Shown here: one piece after another, positions 1-12,637 of the stretch | How positions within the stretch are numbered: position 1 is the stretch's first letter | How the letters are laid out: each line of letters starts with the position of its first letter | Assembly (NCBI RefSeq): GCF_000717645.1 | Contig: NZ_JNZZ01000028.1 | Coordinates: 1 to 64,000 of the forward strand | Direction of reading: 5' to 3' | DNA length: 64,000 bases | DNA from: Streptomyces californicus | GTDB taxonomy: Bacteria; Actinomycetota; Actinomycetes; Streptomycetales; Streptomycetaceae | Position numbers and translations under genes: made by a program | The notes under the pieces: generated by a model | The model's input: only the letters and a program-made list of their open reading frames with translations | Told to the model about the DNA's origin: nothing | Database searches by the model: none

Positions 1-1766
1 GCGACGTGGAGCCGGCGGCCGTGCGGGCGCAGATCGCCGCCGGACTGCCGGACTACATGGTCCCGGCCGCCCTGATGGCCCTGGACGAGCTCCCGCTGAT
101 GCCCAACGGCAAGGTCGACCGGGCATCGCTGCCCGCACCGCGGTGGTCCACGGCCACCGGCGGCCGCGGGCCCGCCGACGCCCGCGAGGAACTGCTCTGC
201 CGGATCTTCGCCGACGTCCTCGGCCTGCCCGGCGTCAGCCCCGACGACAGCTTCTTCGACCTCGGGGGCGACAGCATCATGTCGATCCAGGTGGTCAGCC
301 GCGCCCGCACGGGCGGGCTGCTGGTCTCGGCCCGCGACGTCTTCAGGGAGCGCACCCCGGCCCTCCTGGCACGGGCGGCCACAGCGGCGGTGACCACGGC
401 GGAGGACCTGGACGCCGGTACGGGCGCCTTCGCGCCCACACCCATCATGCGCTGGCTGGAGCAGTACGAGGCCACCGACGGCTTCAACCAGTCGATGACC
501 GTACGCGTCCCGGCGGGCCTCGACGAGCGGGCACTGGTCCGGGCCGCCCAGGCCCTGATCGACCACCACGACGTCCTGCGCCTGCGCCACCACCCGGACG
601 GCACGTACGAGGTGCGCGAGCGCGGCACCGTACCGGTCACGGTCAGGCGCGTCGGTCCGGGCGACGGCGAAGCCGCGGAGACGGCCCGCCGGGAACTGTC
701 CCCGGCGACCGGCGACGTCTCACGGTTCGTCTGGTTCGACGCCGGAAGCGACGCGCCGGGCACGCTGCTGATCGTCCTGCACCACCTGGTCGTCGACGCG
801 GTGTCGTGGCGGATCCTGCTGCCCGACCTCGCCGCCGCGTACGAGGCGGTCGCAGCGGGCCGGGCTCCCGAGCTCGCCCCGGTCGCCACCTCGTACCGGA
901 CCTGGGCCGGGCACCTGCGGGCGGCGGACCGACAGGCCGAGTTGCCGGTGTGGCAGGAGATCGCCGCGACCGCGGAGCCGCTCCTCGGCACCCGCCGGCT
1001 GGACCCGGCGGTCGACACCGCCGCCACCGCCCGGGAGATCGAGCTCACCCTGGAACCGGACGTCACCGAGGCACTGCTCACCCGGATCCCGGCGAGTGTC
1101 AACGGCACCATCACCGACGCGCTGCTGTGCGGGCTGGCGACGGCGGTCGTGGAAGGACGCGGCGCCGGACCGGTCCTCGTCGACCTCGAAGGGCACGGAC
1201 GTGAACACGTCGCCGACGGGGTGGACACCTCCCGGACGGTCGGCTGGTTCACCAGCCTCTACCCCGTCAGGCTCGCCCCGGACGGCCGCACGCCCACCGA
1301 CAGGCTCAAGCAGGTCAAGGAACAGCTGCGCGCGTTCCCCGACAACGGCGTCGGATACGGCATCCTGCGCCACCTGAGGGGCGAGCCCGGTCTGGCCGTC
1401 GAGCCGCAGATCGGCTTCAACTACCTGGGCCGGTACACCGACGGCGACGACACGGGTGACTGGCAGACCGTCGACGGGCCGACGCCCGCGCCGCGATCGC
1501 CCGAGATGCCGATGACCCACGCGGTCGAGATCACCGCGGTCACCGAGAACCACGAGGGCTGTCCGCACCTCGTCGCCACCTGGACCTGGGCGTCCGGACT
1601 GCTCGCCGAGTCCGAGGTACGGCGGCTGGCACGCGCGTGGTTCGACGCGCTCACCGCGCTGGCGGACGAGCGGCCGGACGTGGGCGGACTGACGCCCTCC
1701 GACCTGAGCGACGACCTGACACAGAGCGAGATCGACAGCCTCGAGGCTGAACTGGGGGATTGGTAA
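1..1766 (+). CDS. NRPS C-terminal part: end of A domain, T domain, epimerization domain (5' truncated by window)
   Basis: Reading is open from the first base, so the start lies upstream. Counting from base 6, residues about 1-45 are the end of an adenylation domain, with the A10 motif [11 protein letters not shown]. Residues about 58-125 are a carrier domain with FFDLGGDSI, the GGDS form usual before epimerases. Residues about 140-560 are a full epimerization domain: [10 protein letters not shown] catalytic motif, [30 protein letters not shown] and IGFNYLGR. It therefore inverts the carrier-bound residue to D before handing it to the next protein. The stop overlaps the next start (TAATG), so the two synthetases are probably translationally coupled. 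The short acidic C-terminal tail (residues 565-586) may be a docking region (inference). The amino acid activated cannot be read because the A core lies outside the window. Confidence 0.95.
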   Translation, partial: DVEPAAVRAQIAAGLPDYMVPAALMALDELPLMPNGKVDRASLPAPRWSTATGGRGPADAREELLCRIFADVLGLPGVSPDDSFFDLGGDSIMSIQVVSRARTGGLLVSARDVFRERTPALLARAATAAVTTAEDLDAGTGAFAPTPIMRWLEQYEATDGFNQSMTVRVPAGLDERALVRAAQALIDHHDVLRLRHHPDGTYEVRERGTVPVTVRRVGPGDGEAAETARRELSPATGDVSRFVWFDAGSDAPGTLLIVLHHLVVDAVSWRILLPDLAAAYEAVAAGRAPELAPVATSYRTWAGHLRAADRQAELPVWQEIAATAEPLLGTRRLDPAVDTAATAREIELTLEPDVTEALLTRIPASVNGTITDALLCGLATAVVEGRGAGPVLVDLEGHGREHVADGVDTSRTVGWFTSLYPVRLAPDGRTPTDRLKQVKEQLRAFPDNGVGYGILRHLRGEPGLAVEPQIGFNYLGRYTDGDDTGDWQTVDGPTPAPRSPEMPMTHAVEITAVTENHEGCPHLVATWTWASGLLAESEVRRLARAWFDALTALADERPDVGGLTPSDLSDDLTQSEIDSLEAELGDW

Positions 1767-4700
1767 TGAAGCGCTCGCGCCTCGAAGACGTACTGCCGCT
1801 GACACCGTTGCAGGAGGGGCTGCTCTTCCACTCCCTCTACGACGAGGAGGCCGTGGACGTCTACAACACCCAACTCGTGCTGGCGCTCTCCGGTGAGGTG
1901 GACGCGGCCCTGCTGCGCCGCAGCGCCGAGGCCGTCCTGCGGCGGCACGCCAACCTCAGGGCCGGTTTCCGGCTGCGGGCGAACGGCCGGCCGATGCAGA
2001 TCATCCCCCGGGACGTGAAGCCCGGCTGGTCCGAATCGACCCTTCGGGCCGAGGAACTGGACGCGTTCCTGACGACCGAACGGGCCACCCGGTTCGACCT
2101 CGGCCGGCCGCCGCTGATCCGCTTCAGACTGGTCCACCTCGGGCCGGAGGACCACCGGCTCGTGGTGACCAACCACCACATCCTGCTCGACGGCTGGTCG
2201 GCGCCCCTGCTGGTCGACGAGCTCTTCGAGGTCTACAAGGCCGGGGGCAGCACCGACGGACTGCCCCGGGTCACGCCGTACCGGGACTATCTGGGCTGGC
2301 TTGCCCGGCAGGACGCGGACGCCGGCGCGGAGGCGTGGCGGACCGCTCTCGCCGACCTCGACGGGCCGACCTCGGTGGCTCCCGGAGCTCCCGCGGGCAA
2401 GGTACTGCCCGAGCGGATCACCGCCGAGCTACCGCCCGGGACCACGGCCCGCCTGGTCCGGATGGCGGCCGACCGCGGCCTGACCGTGAACAACCTGGTG
2501 CAGGGCGCCTGGGCGATGGTGCTCGGGCAGCTCACCGGCCGCAGCGACGTCGTCTTCGGCGCCACGGTCTCCGGGCGCCCGGCCGACCTGCCCGGCGTCG
2601 AGGCCATGATCGGGTCCTTCATCAACACGCTCCCGGTCCGCGTCGGGCTGGAGCCTGCCGCGACGTTCGCCGAGGTCGTCGGTGATCTCCAGCGCCGGCA
2701 GACCAACCTGCTCGACCACCACCACGTCAGCCTCGCCGAGATCCAGCGGGCGGTAGGTCTGGGAGAGCTCTTCGACTCGATCCTCGTCTTCGAGAACTAT
2801 CCCTTCGAGGACGCGGCGGAGAGCCCGGCGGGGAAGTTCAGAATCGCCGACGTCGAGGGCGGCGGCGCGACCCACTACCCGCTCAGCCTCATCACCGGCA
2901 TCGCGGGAGACCGTCTCGTCGTCCGGCTCGACATCCGTCCTGAGCAGTTCGACAGAGCGCAGGGCACCGGTATCGCCGCCCGGTTCCTCCAGGTCCTCGA
3001 AACCGTCGCCGCCGACCCCGACCTTCTCGTCGGCCGCATCGACGTGACCCTGCCCGCCGAGCGGGAACAGGTCGTCGAGACGTGGAACGCCACGGATCTC
3101 GAACTGCCCGCCGCGGTCCTGCCCGAGCTGCTCGACGCCCAGGCGGTCCGCACACCCGACCGGGTCGCCCTCGTGCTGGAGGGCGAGGAGATCGCGTACG
3201 GGGAACTGCACGCGCGGGCCAACCGGCTGGCCCGCCACCTCATCGACCGGGGCGCGGGCCCCGGCGAGCTGGTGGCCCTCGCCGCCCCCCGCTCGGTGGA
3301 CCTCCTCGTCGGCCTGCTCGCGATCGTCAAGACGGGTGCGGCGTATTTGCCGGTGGACGTCGGCTACCCGGCCGACCGCATCGCCTACATGCTCGCCGAC
3401 GCTGCCCCGATCTGCGTGCTGGACAGCGCGTACCTGGCCGCCGTGGACGTGGCGGGGTACGAGGACACCCCGCTCACCGACGCCGACCGGCTCCGTCCCC
3501 CGCACCCGTCCGACCCGGCGTACGTCATGTACACCTCCGGTTCGACGGGCCGCCCGAAGGGCGTCGTCATCCCGCATGCCGCAGCCGTGAACCGGCTCGA
3601 CGGTATGCAGCGCGCCTACCCCCTGGCGGCCGACGACCGGGTGCTGCAGAAGACCGCCACCAGCTTCGACGTATCGGTCTGGGAGTTCTTCTGGCCGCTG
3701 CTGCAGGGCGCCACGACGGTGATGGCCAAGCCGGACGGGCACCGGGATCCCGAGTACCTCGCCGAGCTGATCCGGGCCGAACGCGTGACGACGGTCCACT
3801 TCATCCCCGCGATGCTCGCGGCCTTCGTGCAGACGCCGCAGGCCGCCGACTGCACCAGCCTGCGCCGCGTCTTCTGCGGCGGCGAGGCCCTGCCCGCGGA
3901 CCTGCACCGGAGCTTCCGCGATCTGCTCGGCGCCCCGCTGCACCATCTGTACGGCCCGACCGAAGCCACCGTCGACGTCACGGCGTGGGACGGCGGCCAG
4001 GAGATCCACCCGGGCAACGCGCCGATCGGCTTCCCCGTGTGGAACACCCGCGTCCACGTCCTCGACCGGGCGCTGCGCCCGGTTCCGCCCGGCGTCGTGG
4101 GAGAGCTCTACCTCGCGGGCGTCCAGCTCGCGCACGGCTACCTGAACCGTCCGGGCCTCAGCGCGGAGCGGTTCGTGGCCGATCCGTTCGGCCCGGCGGG
4201 GTCGCGGATGTACCGATCCGGCGACCTGGGGCGGTGGAACCCCGACGGTTCCCTCCAGTTCGCCGGCCGCGCCGACCGCCAGGTCAAGGTACGTGGCGTT
4301 CGGATCGAGCTCGACGAGATCCGGGCCACGGCGGCCGAACTGCCCGAGGTGGGCCAGGCCGTCGTCACCGTGGTCGACGAGCGTCTCGTCGCGTACGTCG
4401 TTCCCGGCGGGGCCGACCGGGCCGGCGACGACCTGGTCCGAACCGTCCGGGAGCACCTTGCCGCGAGGCTGCCCGCGGTGCTCGTGCCCGGCGCGATCGT
4501 GCTCCTCGACGCCCTGCCGCTGACCCCCAGCGGCAAGCTCGACACCGCCGCGCTGCCCGCCCCCGAATACGTGGCCGCCCCCGCGGCGCGGGCCGCGGCG
4601 ACACCGCAGCAGGAGATCCTCTGCGGCCTTTTCGCCGAGCTGCTCGGCCTGCGGCAGACCGGTGTCGACGACGACTTCTTCGCGCTCGGCGGGCACTCGC

Positions 4701-7700
4701 TGCTCGCCACCCGGCTGGTCAGCCGCATTCGTTCCACGTTCGCCGTCGAGCTGCCGATCCGCGCGCTGTTCGAGGCGCCGACCCCGGCCGGGATAGCCGC
4801 CCGCCTCGACACGGCGGCCACCGCCCGCCCGCCGGTAGTCGTGGGTGCGCGGCCGGAGCACCCGCCTCTGTCGTACGCGCAGCGACGCCTCTGGTTCCTG
4901 TACCGGCTGGAGGGGCCCGCCGCCACCTACAACCTGCCGATCGCGCTGCGCCTGACCGGCCGGCTGGACCGGTCCGCGCTGCAGGCCGCGATCACTGACG
5001 TGACCGAGCGACACGAGGCCCTGCGCACGGCCTTCCCCGACTTCGCGGGCGCGCCCTATCAGCTGGTCCTGCCCGCCGAGGTCGAGCTGACGGTGGAACG
5101 CTTCTCCCCGGAGGCGCTCGCCGCGGCGGCCGGGTACGCCTTCCACCTCGAAAGGGAGGCCCCACTGCGCGTCACGCTCTTCGAGTCCGGTCCCGACGAG
5201 CACACGCTGCTGCTGCTACTGCACCACATCGCGGGCGACGGCTGGTCCGCGTCCCCGCTCGCGAGCGATCTCGCCACCGCGTACGCGGCCAGGTGCGCCG
5301 GCGGGAGCCCCGCCTGGCCGGCACTGCGCGTGCAGTACGCGGACTTCGCCCTGTGGCAGCACGAACTCCTCGCCGGTGAGGAGGACCCGGACAGCCTGAT
5401 CAGCCGCCAGCTCGCCTACTGGCGGGCGACGCTGGCCGACGCCCCGGAGCTGCTGGAGCTGCCCACCGACCGCCCACGCCCCGCGGTCGCCGGGAACGGC
5501 GGTGGTGTCGTGGAGCTTGACGTGCCCGCCGTCGTCCACGAGGCGCTCCAGGCGCTGGCCAGGGCCCACCAGGCGAGCCTGTTCATGGTGGTCCAGGCCG
5601 GTATCGCCGCCCTGCTGACCCGTATGGGGGCGGGGGCCGACATCCCCATGGGCACGGCGATCGCCGGACGGACCGACGAGGCGCTCGACAACCTCGTCGG
5701 GTTCTTCGTCAACACCCTGGTGCTGCGCACCGACGTGTCGGGCGACCCCTCCTTCGCCGAGCTGCTCCACCGCGTCCGCACCGCCGACCTGGCCGCGTAC
5801 TCCCACCAGGACGTGCCGTTCGAGCGACTGGTCGAGGTGCTCAACCCGGCCAGGTCGCTCGCCCACCACCCGCTGTTCCAGGTGATGCTGACGTTCGCGA
5901 ACACCGCGGGCGGAGACTTCAGCATGTCCGGTCTCGAGGTGGTCCGCGAGCACGTCGGCGCGGACACAGCCAAACTCGACCTGTCCTTCTTCCTCGCCGA
6001 GGAGCACACCGAGGACGGCCGTCCGGACGGTCTGCACGGCGCGATCCAGTACGCCGCCGACCTGTTCGAGGCCGAGACCGTGCGGGCGATGGCCGACCGC
6101 CTGGTCCGTCTGCTCACCGCGGCCGCGGCCGACCCGAACCTCCCGATAGGCGATCTGCCGATCCTGTCCGACCAGGAACGCCACAGTGTTCTGACAGGCT
6201 GGAACGACCCGGGGCACGACGTACCCCGGACGACCGTGCCGGAACTGTTCGCCGCGCAGGCGGCCCGGACCCCCGGAGCCGTCGCCGTGGTGTGCGGGGA
6301 CGACCGCGTCACCTACGCCGAGCTGGCCGACCGCGTCGACCGCCTCGCACGGCTGCTGGCCGCACGGGGCGCCCGCCCGGAGACCTTCGTGGCGATCGCC
6401 CTGCCCAAGTCCGTCGACCTGGTGGTGGCGGTGCTCGCCGTCTTCCGGGCCGGGGCGGCCTACCTGCCGCTGGATCCGGACTACCCGGCCGACCGGCTCG
6501 CCTTCGTGCTCGACGACGTCGATCCGGTGCTGGTGCTGACCACCACGACGACCGAGCTTCCCGGCACGCGCCCCCGCCTCCACCTGGACGCGGACCTCTT
6601 CCCGGACACGGACGGCGGCGCTGCGTGGACAGAGCCGCTGCCGGGGTTCGTACCGGACAGCGCCGCCGCGTACGTGATCTTCACCTCCGGTTCCACCGGC
6701 AGGCCGAAGGGCGTCGTGGTCGAGCACCGCTCGCTCAACTCGTACCTGGCATGGGCCCGTAACGCCTACGACTCCGTGGAGCGCGGTGCGCTCGTGCACT
6801 CGCCGATCTCCTTCGACCTCACCGTCACCGGCGTCTTCGCGCCCCTGACCGCGGGCGGTGCCATAGACCTCGTCGACCTGAACGGAGACGCTCCGGGCAC
6901 GCGCCCCGCCTTCGTCAAGGCCACGCCGAGCCACCTCTCGCTGCTGCTGAACCTGCCGGACGCGTTCTCCCCGACCGAGCAGCTCGTTCTCGGCGGCGAG
7001 TCGTTGATGGGGGAACTGCTCGACGAGTGGCGCCGTCGGCACCCGGGCGTGACCGTGGTCAACGAGTACGGCCCCACGGAGACGACCGTGGGCTGCACCG
7101 AATTCCGCATCGCCCCCGGCGACACCGTCCCCAGCGGCGTCATCACCATCGGCCGGCCCGTCTGGAACACCCGGATGTACGTGCTCGACGCGAGGCTGCG
7201 ACCGCTGCCCGTCGGAGTGACGGGCGAGCTCTACATCGCGGGCGACCTGGTCACCCGCGGCTACCTGAACCGGCTCGGCCTCACCGCCGCCAAGTTCGTG
7301 GCCGACCCGTACGGCCCTCCGGGCTCGCGGATGTACCGCTCCGGAGACCTCGGCCGGCGGAACAGGCACGGCGAACTGGAGTTCGTCGCCCGCGTCGACC
7401 ACCAGGTGAAACTGCGGGGCTTCCGGATCGAGCTGGGCGAGGTCGAGTCGGCCGTCGGCAAGCACCCGGACGTGTCGCACGCCGCCGTCGTGCTGCGCGA
7501 GGACAGGCCGGGCGACAAGCGCCTCGTCGCGTACGTGACGCCCGCCGGGCTCGACCTGGGGGCCGTGCGGGCGTACGCCGCCGGGCAACTGCCCGAGTAC
7601 ATGGCGCCGTCCGCGTACGTGGCGATGGACCAGTTGCCCTTCACCGCCAACGGAAAGCTGGACCGGGACGCGTTGCCCGAGCCCGAGACGACGACCACGT

Positions 7701-10700
7701 CCGCCCAAGGTCCCCGGGACGCCCGCGAGGAAGCCCTCTGCGCGATCTTCGCCGAGTGCCTGGGCGTGCCCTCGGTCGGCGTCGACGACGTCTTCTTCGA
7801 CCTCGGCGGGCACTCGCTGCTCGCCGCCCGGGTCGTCGCCCGCGTCCGGGACGAACTCGGCGTCGACGCCGGTATCCGGCTCCTCTTCGAAGCGCCCACC
7901 GTCGCCGGGTTCGCCGCGCGGATCGCCGGATCGGAACCGGCCGCCGGGCGGCCCCGGCCCGCGCTCACCCCGCGCCCACGGCCCGAGCAGGTGCCTCTGT
8001 CGGCCGCCCAGCGACGTCTGTGGTTCCTGTACCGCTTCGAGGGCCCGTCGCCCACGTACAACGTCCCGCTGGCACTGCGGCTCACCGGCCGGGTCGACCG
8101 GGCCGCCCTGCGGGCCGCCCTCGCCGACGTGGTGGGACGGCACGAGAGCCTGCGCACCGTCTTCGGTGACGAGTCGGGCGTGCCGTACCAGCGGATCGTG
8201 ACCGGAGGACCGGTTCTGGAGGAAGTGGCCGGCGACGACATCGCCGCCGCTGCCGGGTACGCGTTCGCGCTCGACCGCGAACTCCCCATCCGCTGCTGGC
8301 TCTTCTCTCCCGGCGGCGACGAACACGTCCTGCTCGTGCTCGTCCACCACATCGTCAGCGACGGCTGGTCGATGGGACCGCTGCTGCGCGATCTGGCCAC
8401 CGCGTACGAGGCCCGCCGCGCCGGGAGCGCCCCGCACTGGACCCCGCTTCCGGTGCAGTACGCCGACTACGCCCTCTGGCAGCGGGAGGTGCTCGGCGCG
8501 GAGGACGACCCGGACAGCGTGCTGGCACGCCAGACGGCGTTCTGGCGCGACGCCCTCGCGGGCGCCCCCGACCTGCTGGCCCTCCCCGTCGACCGGCCCC
8601 GGCCGGCCGTCCTCGGTCACCGCGGCGGCTCGGTGCCGCTGGCGATCGGCCCCGACCTGTACCGCGCCGTCGTGGACCTGGCCCGCCGCCGGCACGCCAG
8701 CGTGTTCATGGTGCTGCAGGCCGCCCTCGCCGCCCTGCTCACCCGGTACGGCAGCGGCACGGACATCCCGCTCGGCTGCGCGGTCGCCGGGCGCGACGAG
8801 GAGGCGGCCCATGAGCTGGTCGGCTTCTTCGTCAACACCGTCGTGCTGCGCACCGACGTCTCCGGCAGCCCCACCCTGCACGAGCTCCTCGACCGGGTGC
8901 GGGAGACGGACCTGGCCGCGTTCGCCCACCAGGACGTGCCGTTCGAGCGGCTCGTCGAGGTGCTCAACCCGACCCGCTCGCTGGCCCACCACCCCTTGTT
9001 CCAGGTGATGCTCACCCTGGAGAACCTCGACATCTCGGAGCCGGAGCTGCCGGGCCTGGTGGTGCGCGGGGAACAGGTCGACGCGGAAGCCGCCAAGGTG
9101 GACCTGGCGTTCGTCCTGGAGGAGGACGAGACCACCGGGCTGAACGGCATCGTGCGGTACGCCACCGACCTGTTCGACCCGGAAACCGCCCGCGGCCTGG
9201 CCGACTCCCTGGTCCGGCTGCTCGCCGCGGCGGTGGCCGAGCCGGACGCACCGCTGGACCGGCTCGACATCCTCGGTCCGGAGCTGGGCCGACGGGTCCT
9301 GGAGGGGTGGAACGACACCGCCCGCGACGTGCCCCCGCTCACCTGGCCGGAGCTCTTCGCGCTGCAGGCAGCCCGCACCCCGGACCACCCGGCCGTGGAG
9401 CACGGTCCCGAAACGCTCACCTACGCCGAACTGGACCTCCGCGCCAACCGGCTCGCGCACCTGCTGCGCGAGCGGGGCGCGGGACCGGGGGAGATCGTCG
9501 CGCTGCGGCTGCCCCGCTCGGCCGACCTGGTGATCGCCGTGCTGGCGACGCTGAAGGCCGGAGCCGCGTACCTGCCGGTCGACCCGGACTACCCGGCCGA
9601 GCGGATCGCGTTCATGCTCGACGACGCCCGGCCGGTGTGCGAGCTGACGCCCGCCTCCTTCCCGGTCCCGGAGGGACTCCCGGGCACGGAACCGGTCGTC
9701 GCCCGGCACCTCGACGACGCCGCGTACGTCATCTACACCTCCGGGTCGACAGGCCGCCCCAAGGGCGTCGTGGTGTCGCACCGCGGTATCGCGGGCCTGG
9801 TCGCCAACCAGGCCGAGCGCTACGGAGCCGGGACGGGCAACCGCGTCGCGCAGCTGATCTCCCCGAGCTTCGACGCCAGCGTCTCCGAGCTGTGCCTCTC
9901 CCTGCTCACCGGCTCCTGCCTCGTGATCCCCCCGGGCGTGCTGGCCGGCGACGAACTCGCCGCGTTCCTCGCCGACCGGAGCGTCACGCACGCGCACCTC
10001 ACCCCGGCCGTGATGTCCGGCCTGCCCCGGATCGCGCTGCCCGACCTGCGGATGATCATCACCGGCGGCGACGTGCCCCCGGCGGATGTGATCGCCCACT
10101 GGTCCCGGGGCCGCGGGCTCGTCAACGCGTACGGCCCGACCGAGGCGACCGTCGACGTCGCCTCCTGGGTGTACGACGCTCCGGGCCGGCAGCCGGTCCC
10201 GATCGGCCGGCCCATCGCCAACGCCGGCGTGTACGTGCTCGACCGGTACCTGCGGCCCGTCCCGCCCGGCGTGGCGGGAGAGCTGTACACAACCGGTCCC
10301 GGCCTGGCCCGCGGCTACCTCGATCGCCCCGCCCTGACCGCCGAGAGGTTCGTCGCCGACCCGTTCGCACCCGGCGGCCGGATGTACCGCACCGGCGACC
10401 TCGTCCGGTGGGACCGCGACGGACGGCTGGTGTTCGTCGGCCGGGCCGATACGCAGGTGAAGCTCCGCGGCCTGCGGATCGAGCTGGGGGAGATCGAGTC
10501 GGCGCTCGCCGAGCAGCCCGGCGTCACCCACGCCGCCGCGGCGGTCCACGCCGACCGGCTCGTCGGCTACGCCGTCCCGGCCCCCGGAGCACGGCTGGAC
10601 CCCGGGGACCTGCGCGCCGGGCTCGCCGCGGTGCTGCCGGCGCACATGGTCCCCGGTGCGGTCGTGGTGCTGGAACGCCTGCCGCTGAGTCCCAGCAACA

Positions 10701-11791
10701 AGCTCGACCGCAAAGCCCTGCCCGTACCTGAGGTGAACGCGGCGACGGCCGGGCGCGACCCGCGCAGCCTGCGGGAGGAACTGCTCTGCGGCCTCTTCGC
10801 GGACGTACTCGAACTGCCCCGGGTCGGCGTCGACGGGAACTTCTTCGAGCTCGGCGGCCACTCGCTGCTCGCGATGCGCCTCGCCACCCGGATCAACACC
10901 GCGCTCGATGTCGAGGCGGACGTCCGGACGCTCTTCGAGGCGCCCACCCCGGCGCTGCTCGCGGCGCGGCTCGACACCGTCGACGACACCGGCCCCATGG
11001 CGGTGCTGCGCAGGGGCGGCGACCGCCCCTCCCTGTTCTGCGCCCCGCCGGCGCTCGGCCTGAGCTGGTGCTACGCGGGACTCCTGCGCGGGCTGCCCGA
11101 GGACACGGGCCTGTACGGCCTGCAGGCGTGGGGACTCGACGGCCCGGGACCGCTGCCGGACTCGCTGACCGTGTGGGCACTCGACGCGGTCGAGCAGATA
11201 CGCGCCGTCCAGCCGCAGGGCCCGTACCACCTGCTGGGTTACTCGACCGGTGGCAACATCGCGCACGCCGTCGCCACCACCCTGCAGGAACAGGGAGAGC
11301 AGGTGGCCCTGCTGGCCATCATGGACTCCCGGCCGGGGGACCCCGGTCAGGAGGGCCCGGTGGAGAAGCAGCGGCTCCTCACCCCCGCCGACGTGCTCGC
11401 CGTCCTGAGCGACGACGCGGGCGGCGACCCCGACAACCGGGGCGATGAGGCGGAACAGCGGGCGCGGGCACGGGGCCTGGTCGGAGAGATCCTCGGTGGC
11501 GCGGCCGACGAGCGGCTCTTCGACGTCATGGTCAACACCATCATGGTGGCCACGGCGCACCGGCCCGCCGCGTACAAGGGCGAGGTGGCGCTGATCACCT
11601 CGGGCGGCGAGGAGAGGGCCGCGAAGCTCGCCACCGCCTGGGCCCCCTATGTGGACGGGGAGCTGAAGGTCACCCCGTTCAGCTGCGGGCACGACGATCT
11701 GCTGGAGCCGGCCCTGCTGCGCGACGTGGCCGCACGTATCGCCGGATTTTTCGAATGCGGGCCGGAAAAGGCCGTAATAGAGGACCGATAA
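1766..11791 (+). CDS. three-module terminal nonribosomal peptide synthetase C-A-T-C-A-T-C-A-T-TE
   Basis: About 3,341 residues; ATG at 1766 overlaps the previous stop. Order by residue: C 1-430, A 450-930, T 945-1015, C 1032-1475, A 1480-1972, T 1985-2053, C 2072-2512, A 2515-2990, T 3002-3072, thioesterase 3075-3341. The first C domain begins [13 protein letters not shown] and has HHILLDGWS, the D-to-L accepting type expected after an upstream E domain. The second and third ([19 protein letters not shown] and HHIVSDGWS) are L-to-L types. Hand-aligned ten-residue codes are DVWHFGLVDK (Ser-like), DLTKVGEVGK (Asn-like, Asp possible) and DASHIGAVDK (not a code I recognise; the G-A-V-D-K ending resembles Arg-type codes). 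All T domains have LGGHSLL. The thioesterase has the nucleophile motif GYSTGG, so the chain is hydrolysed or cyclised here. No epimerase is present, so the last residues should stay L. Confidence 0.96.
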   Translation: MKRSRLEDVLPLTPLQEGLLFHSLYDEEAVDVYNTQLVLALSGEVDAALLRRSAEAVLRRHANLRAGFRLRANGRPMQIIPRDVKPGWSESTLRAEELDAFLTTERATRFDLGRPPLIRFRLVHLGPEDHRLVVTNHHILLDGWSAPLLVDELFEVYKAGGSTDGLPRVTPYRDYLGWLARQDADAGAEAWRTALADLDGPTSVAPGAPAGKVLPERITAELPPGTTARLVRMAADRGLTVNNLVQGAWAMVLGQLTGRSDVVFGATVSGRPADLPGVEAMIGSFINTLPVRVGLEPAATFAEVVGDLQRRQTNLLDHHHVSLAEIQRAVGLGELFDSILVFENYPFEDAAESPAGKFRIADVEGGGATHYPLSLITGIAGDRLVVRLDIRPEQFDRAQGTGIAARFLQVLETVAADPDLLVGRIDVTLPAEREQVVETWNATDLELPAAVLPELLDAQAVRTPDRVALVLEGEEIAYGELHARANRLARHLIDRGAGPGELVALAAPRSVDLLVGLLAIVKTGAAYLPVDVGYPADRIAYMLADAAPICVLDSAYLAAVDVAGYEDTPLTDADRLRPPHPSDPAYVMYTSGSTGRPKGVVIPHAAAVNRLDGMQRAYPLAADDRVLQKTATSFDVSVWEFFWPLLQGATTVMAKPDGHRDPEYLAELIRAERVTTVHFIPAMLAAFVQTPQAADCTSLRRVFCGGEALPADLHRSFRDLLGAPLHHLYGPTEATVDVTAWDGGQEIHPGNAPIGFPVWNTRVHVLDRALRPVPPGVVGELYLAGVQLAHGYLNRPGLSAERFVADPFGPAGSRMYRSGDLGRWNPDGSLQFAGRADRQVKVRGVRIELDEIRATAAELPEVGQAVVTVVDERLVAYVVPGGADRAGDDLVRTVREHLAARLPAVLVPGAIVLLDALPLTPSGKLDTAALPAPEYVAAPAARAAATPQQEILCGLFAELLGLRQTGVDDDFFALGGHSLLATRLVSRIRSTFAVELPIRALFEAPTPAGIAARLDTAATARPPVVVGARPEHPPLSYAQRRLWFLYRLEGPAATYNLPIALRLTGRLDRSALQAAITDVTERHEALRTAFPDFAGAPYQLVLPAEVELTVERFSPEALAAAAGYAFHLEREAPLRVTLFESGPDEHTLLLLLHHIAGDGWSASPLASDLATAYAARCAGGSPAWPALRVQYADFALWQHELLAGEEDPDSLISRQLAYWRATLADAPELLELPTDRPRPAVAGNGGGVVELDVPAVVHEALQALARAHQASLFMVVQAGIAALLTRMGAGADIPMGTAIAGRTDEALDNLVGFFVNTLVLRTDVSGDPSFAELLHRVRTADLAAYSHQDVPFERLVEVLNPARSLAHHPLFQVMLTFANTAGGDFSMSGLEVVREHVGADTAKLDLSFFLAEEHTEDGRPDGLHGAIQYAADLFEAETVRAMADRLVRLLTAAAADPNLPIGDLPILSDQERHSVLTGWNDPGHDVPRTTVPELFAAQAARTPGAVAVVCGDDRVTYAELADRVDRLARLLAARGARPETFVAIALPKSVDLVVAVLAVFRAGAAYLPLDPDYPADRLAFVLDDVDPVLVLTTTTTELPGTRPRLHLDADLFPDTDGGAAWTEPLPGFVPDSAAAYVIFTSGSTGRPKGVVVEHRSLNSYLAWARNAYDSVERGALVHSPISFDLTVTGVFAPLTAGGAIDLVDLNGDAPGTRPAFVKATPSHLSLLLNLPDAFSPTEQLVLGGESLMGELLDEWRRRHPGVTVVNEYGPTETTVGCTEFRIAPGDTVPSGVITIGRPVWNTRMYVLDARLRPLPVGVTGELYIAGDLVTRGYLNRLGLTAAKFVADPYGPPGSRMYRSGDLGRRNRHGELEFVARVDHQVKLRGFRIELGEVESAVGKHPDVSHAAVVLREDRPGDKRLVAYVTPAGLDLGAVRAYAAGQLPEYMAPSAYVAMDQLPFTANGKLDRDALPEPETTTTSAQGPRDAREEALCAIFAECLGVPSVGVDDVFFDLGGHSLLAARVVARVRDELGVDAGIRLLFEAPTVAGFAARIAGSEPAAGRPRPALTPRPRPEQVPLSAAQRRLWFLYRFEGPSPTYNVPLALRLTGRVDRAALRAALADVVGRHESLRTVFGDESGVPYQRIVTGGPVLEEVAGDDIAAAAGYAFALDRELPIRCWLFSPGGDEHVLLVLVHHIVSDGWSMGPLLRDLATAYEARRAGSAPHWTPLPVQYADYALWQREVLGAEDDPDSVLARQTAFWRDALAGAPDLLALPVDRPRPAVLGHRGGSVPLAIGPDLYRAVVDLARRRHASVFMVLQAALAALLTRYGSGTDIPLGCAVAGRDEEAAHELVGFFVNTVVLRTDVSGSPTLHELLDRVRETDLAAFAHQDVPFERLVEVLNPTRSLAHHPLFQVMLTLENLDISEPELPGLVVRGEQVDAEAAKVDLAFVLEEDETTGLNGIVRYATDLFDPETARGLADSLVRLLAAAVAEPDAPLDRLDILGPELGRRVLEGWNDTARDVPPLTWPELFALQAARTPDHPAVEHGPETLTYAELDLRANRLAHLLRERGAGPGEIVALRLPRSADLVIAVLATLKAGAAYLPVDPDYPAERIAFMLDDARPVCELTPASFPVPEGLPGTEPVVARHLDDAAYVIYTSGSTGRPKGVVVSHRGIAGLVANQAERYGAGTGNRVAQLISPSFDASVSELCLSLLTGSCLVIPPGVLAGDELAAFLADRSVTHAHLTPAVMSGLPRIALPDLRMIITGGDVPPADVIAHWSRGRGLVNAYGPTEATVDVASWVYDAPGRQPVPIGRPIANAGVYVLDRYLRPVPPGVAGELYTTGPGLARGYLDRPALTAERFVADPFAPGGRMYRTGDLVRWDRDGRLVFVGRADTQVKLRGLRIELGEIESALAEQPGVTHAAAAVHADRLVGYAVPAPGARLDPGDLRAGLAAVLPAHMVPGAVVVLERLPLSPSNKLDRKALPVPEVNAATAGRDPRSLREELLCGLFADVLELPRVGVDGNFFELGGHSLLAMRLATRINTALDVEADVRTLFEAPTPALLAARLDTVDDTGPMAVLRRGGDRPSLFCAPPALGLSWCYAGLLRGLPEDTGLYGLQAWGLDGPGPLPDSLTVWALDAVEQIRAVQPQGPYHLLGYSTGGNIAHAVATTLQEQGEQVALLAIMDSRPGDPGQEGPVEKQRLLTPADVLAVLSDDAGGDPDNRGDEAEQRARARGLVGEILGGAADERLFDVMVNTIMVATAHRPAAYKGEVALITSGGEERAAKLATAWAPYVDGELKVTPFSCGHDDLLEPALLRDVAARIAGFFECGPEKAVIEDR

Positions 11792-11851
11792 TGCGGCTCA
11801 ATACCGTGCGACGTATTCCTGTTGTCCCGCGGATTTCGAGGCGGCTCGGTC

Positions 11852-12637
11852 ATGCCTGACAGGCTCATAGCAGAAACTCCATTCGTCCGCCGCGCCCGGC
11901 GGACGAACCGGAGGATCCGGCTGTTCTGCTTTCCGCACGCGGGAGCAGGGGCGAGTGCCTTCGCCGCGTGGCCGGATCTCCTGCCGCCGGAGGTGGAAGT
12001 CGTGGCCGTGCAACTGCCCGGCCGCGAGGACCGCGTCGGCGAACCGCACCCCGCGTCCGTCGACGTCGCCGTCCGCATGGTGGCCGTGGCGCTGCGGCCC
12101 TATCTCCAGGGCCCCTACGCGTTCTTCGGCCACAGTGGCGGCGCGCTGCTGGCGTTCGAACTGGCCAGAGCACTGCGCAAGCGCGGCACCCAGCCCGGGC
12201 ACCTGTTCCTGTCCGGGCAGTCGGCCCCGGGCCACGACATCGCCGCGCCGGAGCTGCACCGGCTGTCCGACGACGATCTCCGAGCCGCCGTGCGGAGTAT
12301 GGACGGCACATCCGACGGGGTGTTCACCGACCCCGAGCTGATGAAGCTGCTGCTGCCGACACTGCGTGCCGACTTCACCCTCTGGGAGAACCACCGGCAC
12401 CGCCCCGACCAGCCGCTTTCCGTACCGGTCACCGCACTCGGCGGGGACACCGACCCGCGTGCCCCCGTCAGCGGACTCCGCGCATGGGAGGAGCAGACCA
12501 CCGGGGCGTTCTCCGTCGAGGTCTTCCCCGGCGGCCACTTCTATCTCCACGACTCCGAAGCGGAGCTCGCCGGGCTCGTCGGCGGCGCGCTGCTCGGCCG
12601 TGAGCCGGCGTACACCGGCCAAGGGGGGCGGAACTGA
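11852..12637 (+). CDS. type II thioesterase (editing hydrolase)
   Basis: A 261-residue alpha/beta hydrolase of the GrsT/RifR type, which normally removes wrong or stalled acyl groups from carrier domains. FCFPHAG near residue 32 starts the fold, GHSGG carries the nucleophile Ser, and GGHFYL near the end holds the catalytic His. ATG 11852 was preferred to TTG 11822 because the conserved domain begins shortly after it and a GAGG lies upstream. It follows the terminal NRPS after 60 bases, and its stop overlaps the next start (TGATG). It is one of two stand-alone type II thioesterases in this cluster; the other is at 35903. Confidence 0.93.
   Translation: MPDRLIAETPFVRRARRTNRRIRLFCFPHAGAGASAFAAWPDLLPPEVEVVAVQLPGREDRVGEPHPASVDVAVRMVAVALRPYLQGPYAFFGHSGGALLAFELARALRKRGTQPGHLFLSGQSAPGHDIAAPELHRLSDDDLRAAVRSMDGTSDGVFTDPELMKLLLPTLRADFTLWENHRHRPDQPLSVPVTALGGDTDPRAPVSGLRAWEEQTTGAFSVEVFPGGHFYLHDSEAELAGLVGGALLGREPAYTGQGGRN

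Noticed and set aside
53..1252. Long minus-strand frame opposite the first NRPS
   Set aside because: Arises from the GC-rich codon pattern of the real plus-strand gene; Ser/Arg-rich with no family motifs.
5216..11692. 2,158-residue minus-strand frame opposite the terminal NRPS
   Set aside because: It is the mirror of the NRPS frame (repeats of VEHLDQ-like sequence mirror the repeated modules). No ribosome site or domain.
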